Origin: Smallanthus sonchifolius
Taxonomy: Eukaryota; Streptophyta; Magnoliopsida; Asterales; Asteraceae
NCBI GenBank assembly: GCA_023525975.1
Contig: CM042020.1
Location: forward strand, 14,934,001-14,998,000
Direction: 5' to 3'
DNA length: 64,000 bases
Shown: one piece after another, positions 1 to 10,565 of the stretch
Position numbering within the stretch: the stretch's first letter is position 1
How the letters are laid out: each line of letters begins with the position of its first letter
The notes under the pieces: generated by a model
The model's database searches: none
Told to the model about the DNA's origin: nothing
Seen by the model: the letters and a program-made list of their open reading frames with translations, nothing else
Program-made: the position numbers and the translations under genes

Positions 1-574
1 TTAAGAATGAGGATTTGGAAGGTTTTTTCTTATTATCCACAGTTTTAGCAACAAAGGCTGTGGTTTGAGACTTCGGTATGTGAGAACCGGATATATGTCT
101 GTGAGACTCTTCTCCAGAAATTATAGAGAAAGCAATTTTAAGCAAGAACACTAAGTCCACCGAATCCACGTCAGAATGGGAATATCTGGACGTAAGACAG
201 ATGTTGATATCTTAACCAAAGGTAAATCTGCTACAGGTTGATCATATCAAGCTATGATCATCAAGCTTGAAGATAGACACAACAGATTATGAACCCTAAC
301 CAACTCCACTGCAATGTTGACAAGATTAGAAGCTGGGAAGTCTTTTTGAAGATGAAGTTGTTCTTGTCTATCAGCAGAGAACCAAAGGGGGGGTTCTAAT
401 AGGCGAGCAAAGGGGAAGAGAACCAATGCATTTTGAGAGACCCAACACCCCAACGACAGAGACAATAAATGCACCGCCCCAAATTTGGAGATAGGCAGAA
501 AAGGTCCCTGAGGAAAAGAAAAAAAGGATTAACCGGATTAAATTGAATATTTTAACATGTGAATTAAAAGTTAA
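1..574. other. Unassigned sequence left of the LINE relic
   Basis: No reading frame here has recognisable similarity to a protein family. The minus-strand frames that continue from the LINE relic lose all similarity after the reverse-transcriptase fragment. This could be diverged LINE sequence, a later insertion or host spacer; I cannot tell which. Confidence 0.4.
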
Positions 575-1078
575 GTTACAACCTTTAGGGATCTTGACAT
601 GAGTAAAGAAATCCTGAATGAACTCTCTTATTTCTTCTTTTAAATCATCCCAATTTCGCTGTAAAAAAAGAAAAGAAAACACATCCAGACCTGGAGATTT
701 GCCAGGACCAAACCGTATTTTTAATCTCCTGCAATAAAATATTATGTTCCAAAAAAGATACCTGATTGACTAACAATAACTTGAACATGCCCTCTTTTTT
801 TTTAAATCCAATCCCTTCAAACCTCTTGAACCTTTCCCTACAGAAATCGAGAAAAGCTCCTTTAATATGAACCAACTCCGTAGCCCACTCCCCTTCGACC
901 ACGAATAGAAAGTTGACGTCTTTTACTCTTTAAAATGCTATGAAAACATTAGAATTTTCGTCAGCTTCAATGCTCCATTTAAACTTCACCTTTTGGGTCA
1001 AGTCCGAAGCAAACGATACATCCAATTCCTCAATCTGATTCTTTAAGTTTCTTCGAGCCTCACAAGCATCCGTTGACC
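575..1078 (-). pseudogene. LINE (non-LTR) reverse-transcriptase fragment
   Basis: Minus-strand frames spell a degenerate plant LINE RT N-terminal region. In order they show the arginine/lysine-rich stretch with IKW-like FKWSIEADENSNVF (plant LINEs have a KW-EGDEN-FFH motif here), then VEGEWATELVHIKGAFLDF, then QEIKNTVW, then FSFLFLQRNWDDLKEEIREF and IPKGCN just before the palm domain. The frame shifts at least twice and contains a stop near 920, and the palm domain with the catalytic YADD box is absent. It is a dead 5'-truncated and 3'-truncated fragment. Family assignment rests on known L1-type plant LINE motifs; I am confident of the class and not of the subfamily. Confidence 0.7.
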
Positions 1079-1095
1079 GAAACTGAGTATGTTTG

Positions 1096-1098
<3 letters not shown>

Positions 1099-1172
<74 letters not shown>

Positions 1173-1179
1173 ATAATAA
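1099..1179. repeat. (ATT)n microsatellite with phase flip to (TAA)n
   Basis: About 24 uninterrupted ATT units are followed directly by TAATAATAA. The long tyrosine or asparagine homopolymer frames over it are artefacts of the repeat. It lies 20-30 bp outside the left end of the hAT element. Confidence 0.97.
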
Positions 1180-1239
1180 AGAGGAGGAGGATTTAGTAAT
1201 ATGGAGTAGAGGTGCACAAAAGGCGGTTTTTGAACCGAA

Positions 1240-1412
1240 CCGGTTTCGAACCGGCCCGAACCGGTTTGGTCAACGCAAACACTAAACCGGTTTTGACCCA
1301 AACCGGTTCGGGTTAAACCGGTTTTGCAAGTATAAAATGTCGAACCTATTGAACCGGTTCAGGTCGGTTCTGGACCGGTTCGGGTTGGTGAACCGGTTTA
1401 AACCGGTTTTTT
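1240..1412. repeat. Left subterminal ACCGGTT cluster of the hAT element
   Basis: About nine copies of the palindromic-core heptamer ACCGGTT lie in about 170 bp, in contexts such as AAACCGGTTTT and GAACCGGTTC. In hAT elements, subterminal motif clusters serve as transposase binding sites; that role is inferred here from position and density. Confidence 0.85.
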
Positions 1413-1603
1413 TTATAAAAAAAATTTTTTAAAATAAATTAAAAAATATTACAACATTACAATACGAGAAAAAGAAAAACATATAGTTCAACGTTTATTC
1501 ATATTGTAGGGGTTCGGAAATCACAAAACATTACAATATTAAACATTACAATACGAGAAAAAAATATATATATTTTTATTTTTTGGAGTTTTTTTGTTTA
1601 ATA

Positions 1604-3694
1604 TTAGCCGTCATTCTCGGAGTTACTAGTGGATCCTCGTAGTCTATCATCTTCGGCGAGTTCTTCATTTGTAAGTGGGCTCGCCAATCCTTGGTTAACC
1701 TCAGATTCGTGTATGAGTTCTTCAACTTCAATTTCTTCTTCAAGCGAAGCCCTATCTTGTCTCCTATCAACCGCATCCAAATGGTCTTTCAAGCAAATGC
1801 ACATTTCCATTGCCGCGGGAGTGAGTCTAGTTCTTCGAATAGATAAAACCCTGCCACTAAGAGAAAAAACGGATTCCGAAGCTACCGTGGAAGCTTGGAC
1901 GGTTAGTAAATCACGGGCCATGGCGGAAAGGACCGGAAAAGTAGATTCGTTTCCTTTCCACCAAGCCAAAATATCAAAGTCCTCAAAAACATCCGGACTC
2001 ATAAATGATAAAAAGTTTGTTCCCGTATACCTTCCGAGTTCGCTACTCGGGATGGACCCTCTAGCCCGTTTAGTAAATTCATTTCTCATTTCGTTATACA
2101 AATTTAAGTTCACATTCCTCGAGCTGCTACTTGATGCGCCCGCGCCCATCGTATCATGTGGGGTTTGTGTTGTACCATATTTATGTAAATAAATATCAAA
2201 CAAATCTTGCAAACATTTGTTAAAATAAGTTTTTGTTACGGTTGAAAAATGAATATCTTCGGAATTCAAATCCAAATCGTAAGTTATTTTATCAATCAAG
2301 GTTTCAACACCGTAAACATTAATTGTAGGGTTTAATGCGGCGGCACAAGTTATAACCGGAGGCATTTCTTTAAAATATTTAACAAATTTTTCTTTCATCG
2401 GTTTTATCATTGTCGTAAAAAGAGTATTTTTATTTTCAAGTTCGGCTAATTTGTTACACATTAGAAATATTTGTTTAAGAGCCAAGGGACTTGTGGGGTA
2501 ATAAACCCCGGATAAAAAAGTAGTGGCGGTTTTGAAAACTTCGAGCAATTCGGTTAAATTTTCAAGAATGTCCCAACTCGTAGACGGAAAACTTTGAATT
2601 TTACGACGCGGTTTTGAGGAAAGCATATCATGAAAAATTGATAAAGTATCTTTTTGACGTATAGCACTATGAAACATTTTATAAGTTGAATTCCATCTTG
2701 TTGGGAGGTCCCAATTGGGACCTAAGCAAATCAAACCCGTATCGTTACATAATCTAATATATTCATGGTATCTTTTTTTACTACTACTAAAAACGTCTTT
2801 AAGCATGACTCGAAATGCATTACTTATTTCAATAACGGGTTCAACCCCAAGCCCGTCTTGCACGGCTAAGTTGATGATGTGTGCAATACATCGATTATGG
2901 AAAAAAGCGCCGTTGCAAATCGGATTATATTTTAATATTAATTTTTGAACCGCATTTGTATTATTTGAGGCATTATCAAAAGATATTGAAAATAATTTAT
3001 TTTGTAATTTAAAATCGGTTATCACATCATCTAAAATGTGAAATAAATTTTGACCCGTGTGCGGATATTCAAACATATCAAACGCGATTGTACGTTTCAT
3101 CATTTGCCACGTATTGGGATCAACCCAATGAGCGGTAACGCAAATATATGAGTCGGGAATACCATGTGGAGCCGACCAAACGTCGGTGGTTAAGTTCACA
3201 CCGGTTTCCAATTTTTCAAAACCTAAAATTAATTCTTTTTTTGCTTTTTTCCACATTTTTAGACAATCACGTCTAAGAGTACTACGACTTACTTGATGAT
3301 AACGTGGTTGAAGGGCTTCTTGAATCATCCTCGTCGTGAGCGGGTTGTCGAAATGGTTGAACGGCAAACCTCTTTGAATAACTAATTTCGCCATTCTATC
3401 TCGAACAATATTTGGATCGAAGTTCCAAATTCCACCCTCGCTTGTCATAGATGCTTGACCCTCACCTGGAATATTCTTCAAACTCTGACACGATTTTTCC
3501 AGATGAGTTTTTAGAGTAGAATTTGATTCCTTTTTAAAAAAACCACCACATTTTTTGCAACGAGCACGTTCCAACCCGTTAGACAACTCACATAGATCGT
3601 AGTTTGACCAAATTGCGGGGTTCCTCGTTGTTGGTATTATTTTCACAACGCTAACTTCGTTAGAGGAAACACCATAACTTGAAGAACCTGCCAT
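1604..3694 (-). CDS. hAT family transposase (BED finger, RNase H-like, dimerisation domain)
   Basis: This 696-residue ORF starts at ATG 3694. It is expected to bind the element ends and carry out cut-and-paste transposition in the nucleus. A BED-type zinc finger lies near the N-terminus (C46, C49, H64, C69). The RNase H-like core shows the hAT motifs TTDVWS (D171), SFDNASNN (D240) and CIAHIINL (C269/H272). The C-terminal dimerisation region reads DILAWWKGN, FPVLSAMARDLLTVQAS, ASESVFSLSGRVLS and LTPAAMEMCICL. This is the architecture and length of plant RICESLEEPER/DAYSLEEPER-like transposases. A C-terminal acidic and serine-rich tail follows. There is no stop or frameshift. It could in principle be a domesticated gene, but the flanking TIRs and TSD argue that it is still a transposon gene. 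Confidence 0.95.
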   Translation of the reverse strand: MAGSSSYGVSSNEVSVVKIIPTTRNPAIWSNYDLCELSNGLERARCKKCGGFFKKESNSTLKTHLEKSCQSLKNIPGEGQASMTSEGGIWNFDPNIVRDRMAKLVIQRGLPFNHFDNPLTTRMIQEALQPRYHQVSRSTLRRDCLKMWKKAKKELILGFEKLETGVNLTTDVWSAPHGIPDSYICVTAHWVDPNTWQMMKRTIAFDMFEYPHTGQNLFHILDDVITDFKLQNKLFSISFDNASNNTNAVQKLILKYNPICNGAFFHNRCIAHIINLAVQDGLGVEPVIEISNAFRVMLKDVFSSSKKRYHEYIRLCNDTGLICLGPNWDLPTRWNSTYKMFHSAIRQKDTLSIFHDMLSSKPRRKIQSFPSTSWDILENLTELLEVFKTATTFLSGVYYPTSPLALKQIFLMCNKLAELENKNTLFTTMIKPMKEKFVKYFKEMPPVITCAAALNPTINVYGVETLIDKITYDLDLNSEDIHFSTVTKTYFNKCLQDLFDIYLHKYGTTQTPHDTMGAGASSSSSRNVNLNLYNEMRNEFTKRARGSIPSSELGRYTGTNFLSFMSPDVFEDFDILAWWKGNESTFPVLSAMARDLLTVQASTVASESVFSLSGRVLSIRRTRLTPAAMEMCICLKDHLDAVDRRQDRASLEEEIEVEELIHESEVNQGLASPLTNEELAEDDRLRGSTSNSENDG

Positions 3695-3879
3695 TGCGTT
3701 TTTTGAAATTTTTTGAGCGTTTTTTGAGCGTTTGAGAAGTGTGATTTAACCAAAACACCCACTACCTATTTATAATGTGTTTGGGGGTTAAAATGGGTCA
3801 AAAAAACGGTCAAAAAACGGTCAAAAATTGGTCCCAACGGCTATATAGCCGTTTCCAACGGCTATTTTTTTTTTTTTAC

Positions 3880-4085
3880 CGTTAAACCGGTTCAAACCGG
3901 TTTACCAAACCGGTTTCTCAAACCGGTTCACAAAAAACCGGTTTTAAACCGCTCGTCGCACAAATAGGTTAAACCGGTTGTAAACTGGCGGTTCGTATCG
4001 GTTTGAAACCGGTTCACACAAAACCGGTTATGGGGCGGTTCGGGTTCCGGTTCGGAACCGGTTTGGATTTCCAAACCGGTTTTTT
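3880..4085. repeat. Right subterminal ACCGGTT cluster of the hAT element
   Basis: About ten ACCGGTT copies lie in about 200 bp immediately inside the right TIR, upstream of the transposase start, so they also overlap the likely promoter. A binding role for the transposase, and hence possible self-regulation, is inferred. Confidence 0.85.
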
Positions 4086-4105
4086 TGTGCACCTCTAATA
4101 TGGAG

Positions 4106-5756
4106 TGTGTATATACGTATAGGAAGAGAGGGGTGGGTGGTGCACTAGTGCACCCATGTATTATTGACGTTGATATGACTTGTATTGTCATCCCACAACC
4201 AACTTTTAGTGAAAGAATTAATGTTGTATATTCCTAAATATCTTTTATTGCCGTGTGTTGTTTGGACTTTTTAATAGTAATTTTTTTTATTTTGAAGACG
4301 AACATGCGGAAAAAAAACTATTTAAACACAAATGCTTTATAAGAATATATATGGTATGGTCCTCGATTCATCACGAAGGGGCTTAGGTGGAGGGAGGGGC
4401 AGCCAGGAACACCCCTCCCCCCTCTTAGCAACGCCGCCCAGAATGATCTTCAGCGTGGAGAAGCCCATACCCAAATCACCACGGGCCTTGTGCACTCCTC
4501 TCTCTCTCTCACGCGCGCGCGCGCACACACACATATATATATATATATATGTATATATTATTTTTAAATAAAGAGTGGATTGAAATGGAGTATTTTTTAA
4601 TAGAGTGAAGTGGAATGGAGCGTGATGTAAAGCTGACGTGACAAAGAACGATGGGAGGCAAGGAGGGGGAGTATACCCCTTAGCCTTAAAAGTCGAAAAC
4701 TAATCAACAAATGAAAACACAATATTTATCTAATCACACTTAGGAAAACGTAATCACACTATATAACATCCATCGTCTTGGTAGCTTAATATGTTATAAA
4801 CTGTGTGAGCTAGGGATGTGAATTCACGACAAGAGATGAATCTAATAAGAAATTCATGGTTTTTGGTTGTAATCTAACGAGTTTGGGTTAGTTTTCATTT
4901 GAAGCCACGAACACGTTTAGATAAATAGATCGTGTTTCGGTCTGTATGGAAGGTTCACAGGTTGATCAGCTTAACCCATTTATTTATTTAAAAAAAATAT
5001 GTTTTATCATTTAATTCACAACTTAAACTGATTAGATATTTTATATTAAAATTTAAAAGATAAAAGAGAAATAAATATAATGTTTTATAGTTTAAACGTA
5101 ATTATTTTATATGCATTTATAACTTTGTTGTAAATTTACAATTTTAGAGTATTAGTACGTAAAAAGTAAAATAAAATAAAACTTTGTGTAAACCAAGTCG
5201 TGTTCCTTACAAGTTTTAATAAAGTAACTCGTACTTTTATTAACTATAAAACCATTTAAATTTTATTTAATGTTTCATTGTTGTGACTTAAATGAAATAA
5301 ATATGAAAATTAAGTACTGTTTAGCGATTTTCTTTATGTTTACTTAAATGAAACAACTATGAAACTTGATTATTTTATAATGAATATTTTTTCACAAGTA
5401 CCTCCTAATTTAAGTTACATTTGAAAAAAATAATTATTAAATGGTAATTAGTTATATATATTTATTAAGATCACTTAATTTTAAAAAATATTTAATGTTT
5501 AATAAAATATTTTTTTAAATAATTAAACAATATTGAAACTTAGTAAAACTTTTTTTAAATAATAATGATTAAAGAAACTTTTTTTATCAGGTGAATATTC
5601 CAGTTAAATTATCAAATAGAAGAACATCTTCAGATACAAGTAAAGAAATATTTAAATACAATTTAGGAAAATAAAATAAAGAGTAAAATCGTTTATGTTT
5701 ATGTCCTTTAACTAAAAAATAAATATTTAAATAAAATTATATTTTACGTCTTTAGA
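4106..5756. other. AT-rich intergenic DNA with a compound microsatellite
   Basis: No gene is recognisable. At about 4496-4560 there is a compound simple repeat, (CT)n then (CG)n then (CA)n then (TA)n. A short GC-richer patch at 4370-4530 gives open frames on both strands with no family similarity. The rest is AT-rich. Confidence 0.7.
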
Positions 5757-6818
5757 TATTCATCAAATTTATGTTTATGTCATTTAACTAAAAAAATACA
5801 GATTTTGTCATTTATGTTTAGAAAAGTTTGCACGTTCATCTTTTAAACTAACGTCAGTCTGTTTCAGACGTTTAGTGTGGTCACGTGGTAGCAAAATCGT
5901 TTTTTTATCGTTAATAAAAGAACAAATTGTACTTTTCGTACTTTATGTTTATAACAAATTTCAATTTTTTGTCCTTAAACTAAGGTACCAGAAATTGCAT
6001 TTATGTTTAAAATAGTTTGCACATTTCTTCCTTTACATTAACGTCCATCTCTTTTTCGTGTTAAATGAAGTCAAGTGCCCCTCACCAACGAAGAGGAATT
6101 GCCGGCCAGTATCCTTCTCCGCCATCTCTAGCCAGCTAAAAAGGGGTTTCCGATTTGCTTCGATTAGAAATAGATATAAAGGAGGTTTCGATTCAACACT
6201 TAAGTAACCATCACACCAGATTTATCCCTCCATGTAACATATGGTTCATGGTAAAAAATATAGCAAATACAAGACTTGTACTCTTCATAAAACATAGAAA
6301 TCCAATCGTCAGAGCAATCGAAACCCCATTTTTGTCTATTCTGAATGAATTCATTTAAATGTTCAATCGAGACCTTCTTTTATCTATTTCCAATCATTTG
6401 AGCAAATCGAAACTCCCATTTTATCTGACCGGAGACGGCGTGGAGGAATGTTGGCCGGAAATTCCTCGTATTTGGTGAGGGACGCGTGGCTTCATTTAAC
6501 ACTAAAAATAGATGGGCGTTAGTGTAAAGGAAGAAATGTGTAAACAAGTTTAAACCTAAAGAACAATTCTAGTATTACCTTAGTTTAAGGATGAAATCTA
6601 AAATTTGGTATAAACATAAAGGACGAAAAGTGTAATTTGTTCTTTTATTAACGACAAAAAGACGATTTTGCTCTCATGTGAGGGGCACGTGACCACACTT
6701 AACGTCTGAAACCGACTGCTGTTAGTCCAAATGATGAAACGTGTAAACTTTTCTAAACATAAAAGACAAAATCTGTAATTTTCTTAACTAAATGACATAA
6801 ACTGAAACTTAATAAATA
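5757..6818. mobile_element. Long fold-back element (imperfect arms of about 350-400 bp)
   Basis: The sequence from about 5757 to 6150 reappears as an imperfect reverse complement from about 6400 to 6818. Matching pairs include ACAGATTTTGTC/GACAAAATCTGT, AACAAATTGTACTTTTCGT/ACGAAAAGTGTAATTTGTT and GTGTTAAATGAAG/CTTCATTTAACAC. The loop of about 250 bp has no convincing gene. Long arms of this kind fit a non-autonomous MULE or Foldback-type element. I could not define a target duplication, so the ends are approximate. Confidence 0.75.
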
Positions 6819-7261
6819 CTTAAATGTAGTAAATATAATTTACTCAAAAATAAATTCATTAATTAAGTGTTAATAGGCCTCAGTTACGAATGAAAATGGG
6901 GCCTCCGCCACCAACCCACACAAATGCCCATACTTTGTTCGTACATTCTCCCCATACTCAATCCACATTAAATGGCATTTTAAAATTTTAACATCCTTGA
7001 TACATTAATATGAGTTTCATTATCCATCACCTAGTGACCTAATATTATGATGTTTATAGAAGTGGTATGGATTTAAATTTTTATGAATGTAAAATTATGT
7101 AATATTTATGTGTAAAAAATTTATTATTAAAAAGAATATATGAATTCTAGTAAATTGTTTTATATTTATTATCTTTAATTTTGCTATTACTATAAACAAA
7201 TACATTTGATACAAATTTGTTGAATCATGTTTATTATATAGTTATAATGAGAATTAAATCA
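6819..7261. other. AT-rich spacer, nothing recognised
   Basis: No open frame of interest, repeat or RNA gene is seen here. Confidence 0.6.
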
Positions 7262-7279
7262 TGTTTTTAATCCTATTTT

Positions 7280-7489
7280 TTTTAACGGCAATTTGGATCA
7301 CTTACGGGATACTGACCCACCTGATCATTTCCACCTCCCTCAGGAGGAAACCTATCATAGGTGAGAAAACCCACTGGTCCAACCTGGACCCCCCTTTTTT
7401 TTGTCACAAGTGGGACTCGAACCCAAGATCTTTGCATTTTAGTGAATTCTTAGGTATATACCTTTACCACTAGGCAAAGCTAGTTGTTG
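7280..7489 (-). mobile_element. tRNA-derived SINE with target duplication
   Basis: On the minus strand the 5' part carries a pol III A-box-like GCCTAGTGGTAAAGG and a B-box GGTTCGAGTCC. The element ends in GCCGTTAAAAAAA. The flanks TGTTTTTAATCCTATTTT (7262-7279) and TGTTTTTAATTCTATTTT (7490-7507) are an 18-bp target duplication with one mismatch. It is therefore a complete SINE of about 210 bp. Open frames across it are not genes. Confidence 0.88.
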
Positions 7490-7589
7490 TGTTTTTAATT
7501 CTATTTTAATTCGGTTATTTTACTCAGAGCATCCTAACATTGTTGTTGGTTTTTGGCCATTCAAGGCCCACGTGATAGTCGATGGCGAC

Positions 7590-8172
7590 TAGGGATGACA
7601 AAAAAAAAACTATAATATCTGGTACAAGGATTTAGGTACGGGACTAAGTATGAGATTAAATTTAAAATCTTTTGCGGTATAGGATTAAATTTACATTTTT
7701 TCGAGTAGAGGACTAGGTGACACCCGATACCATATATCCGTTTACTCAAAAAAAATTATTTTTATTTTTACATTCACCCTTGTCTTGTAATGCTTTATTT
7801 TAGTAGGTCATTATACAAAAAATTAACTTTTCTTTTGAGACATGTATTTTGTATGCTCTTTAGTATGAACTTATCTTTTGTGATTTATATCAAGATGAAA
7901 TTTACATATTTTATATATTTCAAATAATTATATGGTGATGTTATCATGTATGTGATTTATCATATTTAATTTGTTTTAGTTGTTATAAACATAAAATTAT
8001 ATAAAAACTAGAATTGTTAGAAAAATAAATTTACTTGGTAATCCCAATGAGTATTGTTTAACAAATTAATTGGTACACTCGATATCCAACAGAATTAAGC
8101 TAGGTATGGGACATGATTTTGCAATCCGGTATGACATTGAGATTACCAATACCCGTCCCATTGTCTTCCCTA
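7590..8172. mobile_element. Probable non-autonomous hAT-like element
   Basis: The left end TAGGGATGACAA matches the reverse complement of the right end TTGTCTTCCCTA at 11 of 12 bases. The body contains GGTAC/GTACC-type motifs. The flanking octamers ATGGCGAC and ATGCGGAA match at only 5 of 8 positions, so the TSD is weak. The TIR resembles that of the better-supported element at 59700-59917. Confidence 0.5.
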
Positions 8173-8799
8173 ATGCGGAAGATGTGCAGAAGAGGGGGAG
8201 GTGGAGGGTGGAAGGGAGGAAGAAACCCGTCATGACGAACGCTCACAGATGGAGACTATGAGAGCGGAAGGAGAGAGAGGAGAAGAAACCCGTACGGTTT
8301 GTTGACTTGTTCAAGTAGCACCAACGTGAAGGAGAGAAAGGGACGTCCGTAAGGCCTCAATCGGTGGCGCTCTCAAGATATAACTATACTTATGAAAATG
8401 GTCCCTATTGTTCTTCAATTATATGTTCACGATGGAATTTAAATATAAGAAAAATCAGGTTTCTATTCTATATTGTTTATGTTTAAATATAAATAAAAGT
8501 TTAAAAAATTCCAATAATAAGAGTATTCCTATCATTTTATTTGGAAGATAAATAAAAACATTAAGAAATTAAACATAACAAAGACAATTGGTATTAGAAT
8601 GATTGGAATTTGAACTATCTTATTATTTTACATCTAAAATATATTTTGTGCAATGATATTAATATAGTATGTACGTAACTAATTTAAGATAATTAATCTT
8701 AAAGTTTATAAATGTGGGGATAAAAAATAAAATAATAACACATTTTAATATTATTCTAATAAATTCACATTCATTTTTTTTAACTATAAATTCACAAGC
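8173..8799. other. Spacer, nothing recognised
   Basis: A purine-rich stretch at 8180-8340 (GAGG/GGAG-rich) is followed by AT-rich DNA. No gene or repeat end is supported. Confidence 0.55.
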
Positions 8800-8950
8800 T
8801 TTTTTTAAATCAAAGGGGGCATGTAGCCCAAAGATACCAAGATATTGGAATAAAGTTCCTTCAAGGTTCAAGTCTCATTAGACAAAATGATGTAGATTTA
8901 TGAGTACTTTTTTATCGGGTGTGTGAGTTCGTCGTTAAAAAAAATAAATT
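8800..8950 (+). mobile_element. SINE-like 3' part
   Basis: A B-box-like AAGGTTCAAGTCTC is followed about 60 bp later by GTTCGTCGTTAAAAAAAA. This is the same tail style (CGTT + A-run) as the SINEs at 7280-7489 and 58614-58825. No clear target duplication was found and the left boundary is approximate. Confidence 0.5.
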
Positions 8951-9557
8951 AAAATAGATGTATATGAAACTTCATTAATATTTAGTAATTATTTTTTTTT
9001 AAATTAACTTAAATATATTTCTAAACTTGATGAAATTTGATTATTATTTATTAAATTTTTTTTAAATAATAATCAATATATAGTAACTAAGTTTCATTAA
9101 TGTTTCATTCAGAAAGCTTAATTTAAAAAAATTAAGAGTTATTAAACAATATTAAAACTGAAGTGTTTTTTATCGTTAGAAAAAAAGGAAAGTAACTTTA
9201 ATGAAACACCGAATAAATTTGGTTATCATTAGCAAAATATTCCCAACTTAAAATATCAATAATTCTTATATAAAACTAATTTAACAATCATAAAAATTAA
9301 TAAATTATATTTAAAATAAATAATCACCATATTAAAATTTCACAACCCAAAAAAAGGTAACAATTAGTTTCGGATTAATAATAACATCCAACCCAAAACA
9401 TCTCTCAAGATCAGAAATTTCTTGAAAAAAAAACAATAAAAATAAAAGATTTACATAAGAAGATCCAAGTTGTGATATATATATATATCTATTTTCTGTT
9501 ATTTTACTTGGTGAGTAAAATGTTCTTGTGATTGATTTGGTACCTTGGATGGGGATG
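8951..9557. other. AT-rich 3' flank of the Dof gene
   Basis: This contains the probable 3' UTR and downstream region of the Dof gene, including a (TA)n run near 9476-9490. No other coding signal is present. Confidence 0.6.
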
Positions 9558-10565
9558 TTAAGGAAGATAATTAAGCTGATGGTTGTCATGATCATGATCA
9601 TGCCACTGAGTTTGACTCCAGTATGATTGATCGACGCTTCCTGTTAGATCAAACAATGCTTGATCCGTACCGTTGTTCCAATCCTCGGTGCCAAGTCCGA
9701 CGTCGGTTGTCTTCTCCGGCAAGCCGGAGAACTCAGTCTCAGCCGTATGACGGATGTCCATAAACCCTAGCGGACCGGTTTCCTGAACCTTCACATCATT
9801 TCCAACGGTATGATCTGCGTGCATCCATTGCTGCTGGTTCGCGTTTGAATTTTCTACAATACGACCGGCGTGGTGCAACCGGAACGGCGAAACGTCTGCC
9901 GGAATGTTGAATCCGAGCGGTAACTGAGTTGTGGATGAGGTTATCAATCCGGTGAACGTACCGATCTCCGGAAATATGTTGTTACCGGCTGGTGAGTGAT
10001 CCAGAAGCGGCGGATCAAAGTTAGGGTTTGGAGCAGACGACATATTGAAAAATCCGGTGGAGGTTTCGTGAAAATTAAGCAACGTTGTTCCGGAGTTCGT
10101 CGGATTAGTACCTGACAGCACCTCCGCCGCCGTGACCGGTACAGTTGCGGTTCTCGCTGCCGTCGTATTCGCCGCCGTGGTGTTGGCAGTAAGGCTAGAG
10201 CTGTCACTGCTCGAATTTTGCGAATTAGACGATTTCCGTTCACTAGCGTCGGAGGAACCGTTCTTGCTACTCGACTTCGGTTTCGATCGCTTAGTTTTCC
10301 GGCAACCGCCGCCGACGGGGACGTTACGGAGCACTCCGCCTTTGGTCCAGTATCGCCGGCAGCTTTTACAGAAGTGACGTGGCTGAGAGAGGTTATAGTT
10401 GTTATAATAACAGAATTTCGTGTTCAACGACTCGCAACGCGGACATTTCAACGCCTGTGGAGCGTGGCCTTGGTGGTGGTTGTGCGGTCTCAACCGCCTA
10501 TCTCCGCCGCTACCTCCGAACAACCTCCCTCCTCCACCACTCCCAACCGAATGTATATCCTGCAT
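9558..10565 (-). CDS. DOF5.4: Dof zinc-finger transcription factor, DOF5.4/OBP4-like
   Basis: This is a 335-residue plant-specific DNA-binding protein expected to bind AAAG-core sites in promoters in the nucleus. The Dof finger lies at about residues 39-93 with C41, C44, C66 and C69 (CX2CX21CX2C). It includes FCYYNNYNLSQPRHFC and RYWTKGGVLRNVPVGGGCRK. The start chosen is ATG 10565: the frame is open for two more codons upstream but only from a TTG, and MQDIH... matches the conserved OBP4 N-terminus. A glycine-rich N-terminal patch, a serine/threonine-rich linker and the C-terminal ALFDLT...VDQSYWSQTQW and final YLP box also match that subgroup. In Arabidopsis, OBP4 restrains cell growth and root-hair development; the same role here is inferred. 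The gene is complete and apparently intronless in the coding part. Its base composition is clearly less AT-rich than its flanks. Confidence 0.93.
   Translation of the reverse strand: MQDIHSVGSGGGGRLFGGSGGDRRLRPHNHHQGHAPQALKCPRCESLNTKFCYYNNYNLSQPRHFCKSCRRYWTKGGVLRNVPVGGGCRKTKRSKPKSSSKNGSSDASERKSSNSQNSSSDSSSLTANTTAANTTAARTATVPVTAAEVLSGTNPTNSGTTLLNFHETSTGFFNMSSAPNPNFDPPLLDHSPAGNNIFPEIGTFTGLITSSTTQLPLGFNIPADVSPFRLHHAGRIVENSNANQQQWMHADHTVGNDVKVQETGPLGFMDIRHTAETEFSGLPEKTTDVGLGTEDWNNGTDQALFDLTGSVDQSYWSQTQWHDHDHDNHQLNYLP

Larger units (their letters stand above)
1207..4097 (-). mobile_element. Complete autonomous-looking hAT DNA transposon (2891 bp)
   Basis: The ends are 15-bp perfect terminal inverted repeats: TAGAGGTGCACAAAA at the left and its reverse complement at the right. 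They are flanked by the 8-bp target duplication ATATGGAG at 1199-1206 and 4098-4105, with no mismatch; 8 bp is diagnostic for hAT. The element encodes one intronless transposase on the minus strand and has dense ACCGGTT clusters just inside both ends. Intact TIRs, a perfect TSD and an open transposase frame together indicate recent movement and possible competence. I infer activity potential only; nothing here proves transposition. Confidence 0.96.

Noticed and set aside
1073..1301. Open frames with long tyrosine or asparagine runs
   Set aside because: They are translations of the (ATT)n microsatellite.
1629..2192. 187-residue plus-strand frame within the hAT element
   Set aside because: It is antisense to the transposase C-terminus and has no family similarity.
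4332..4571. Frames on both strands near 4.4 kb
   Set aside because: They span a compound microsatellite and a low-complexity G-rich patch.
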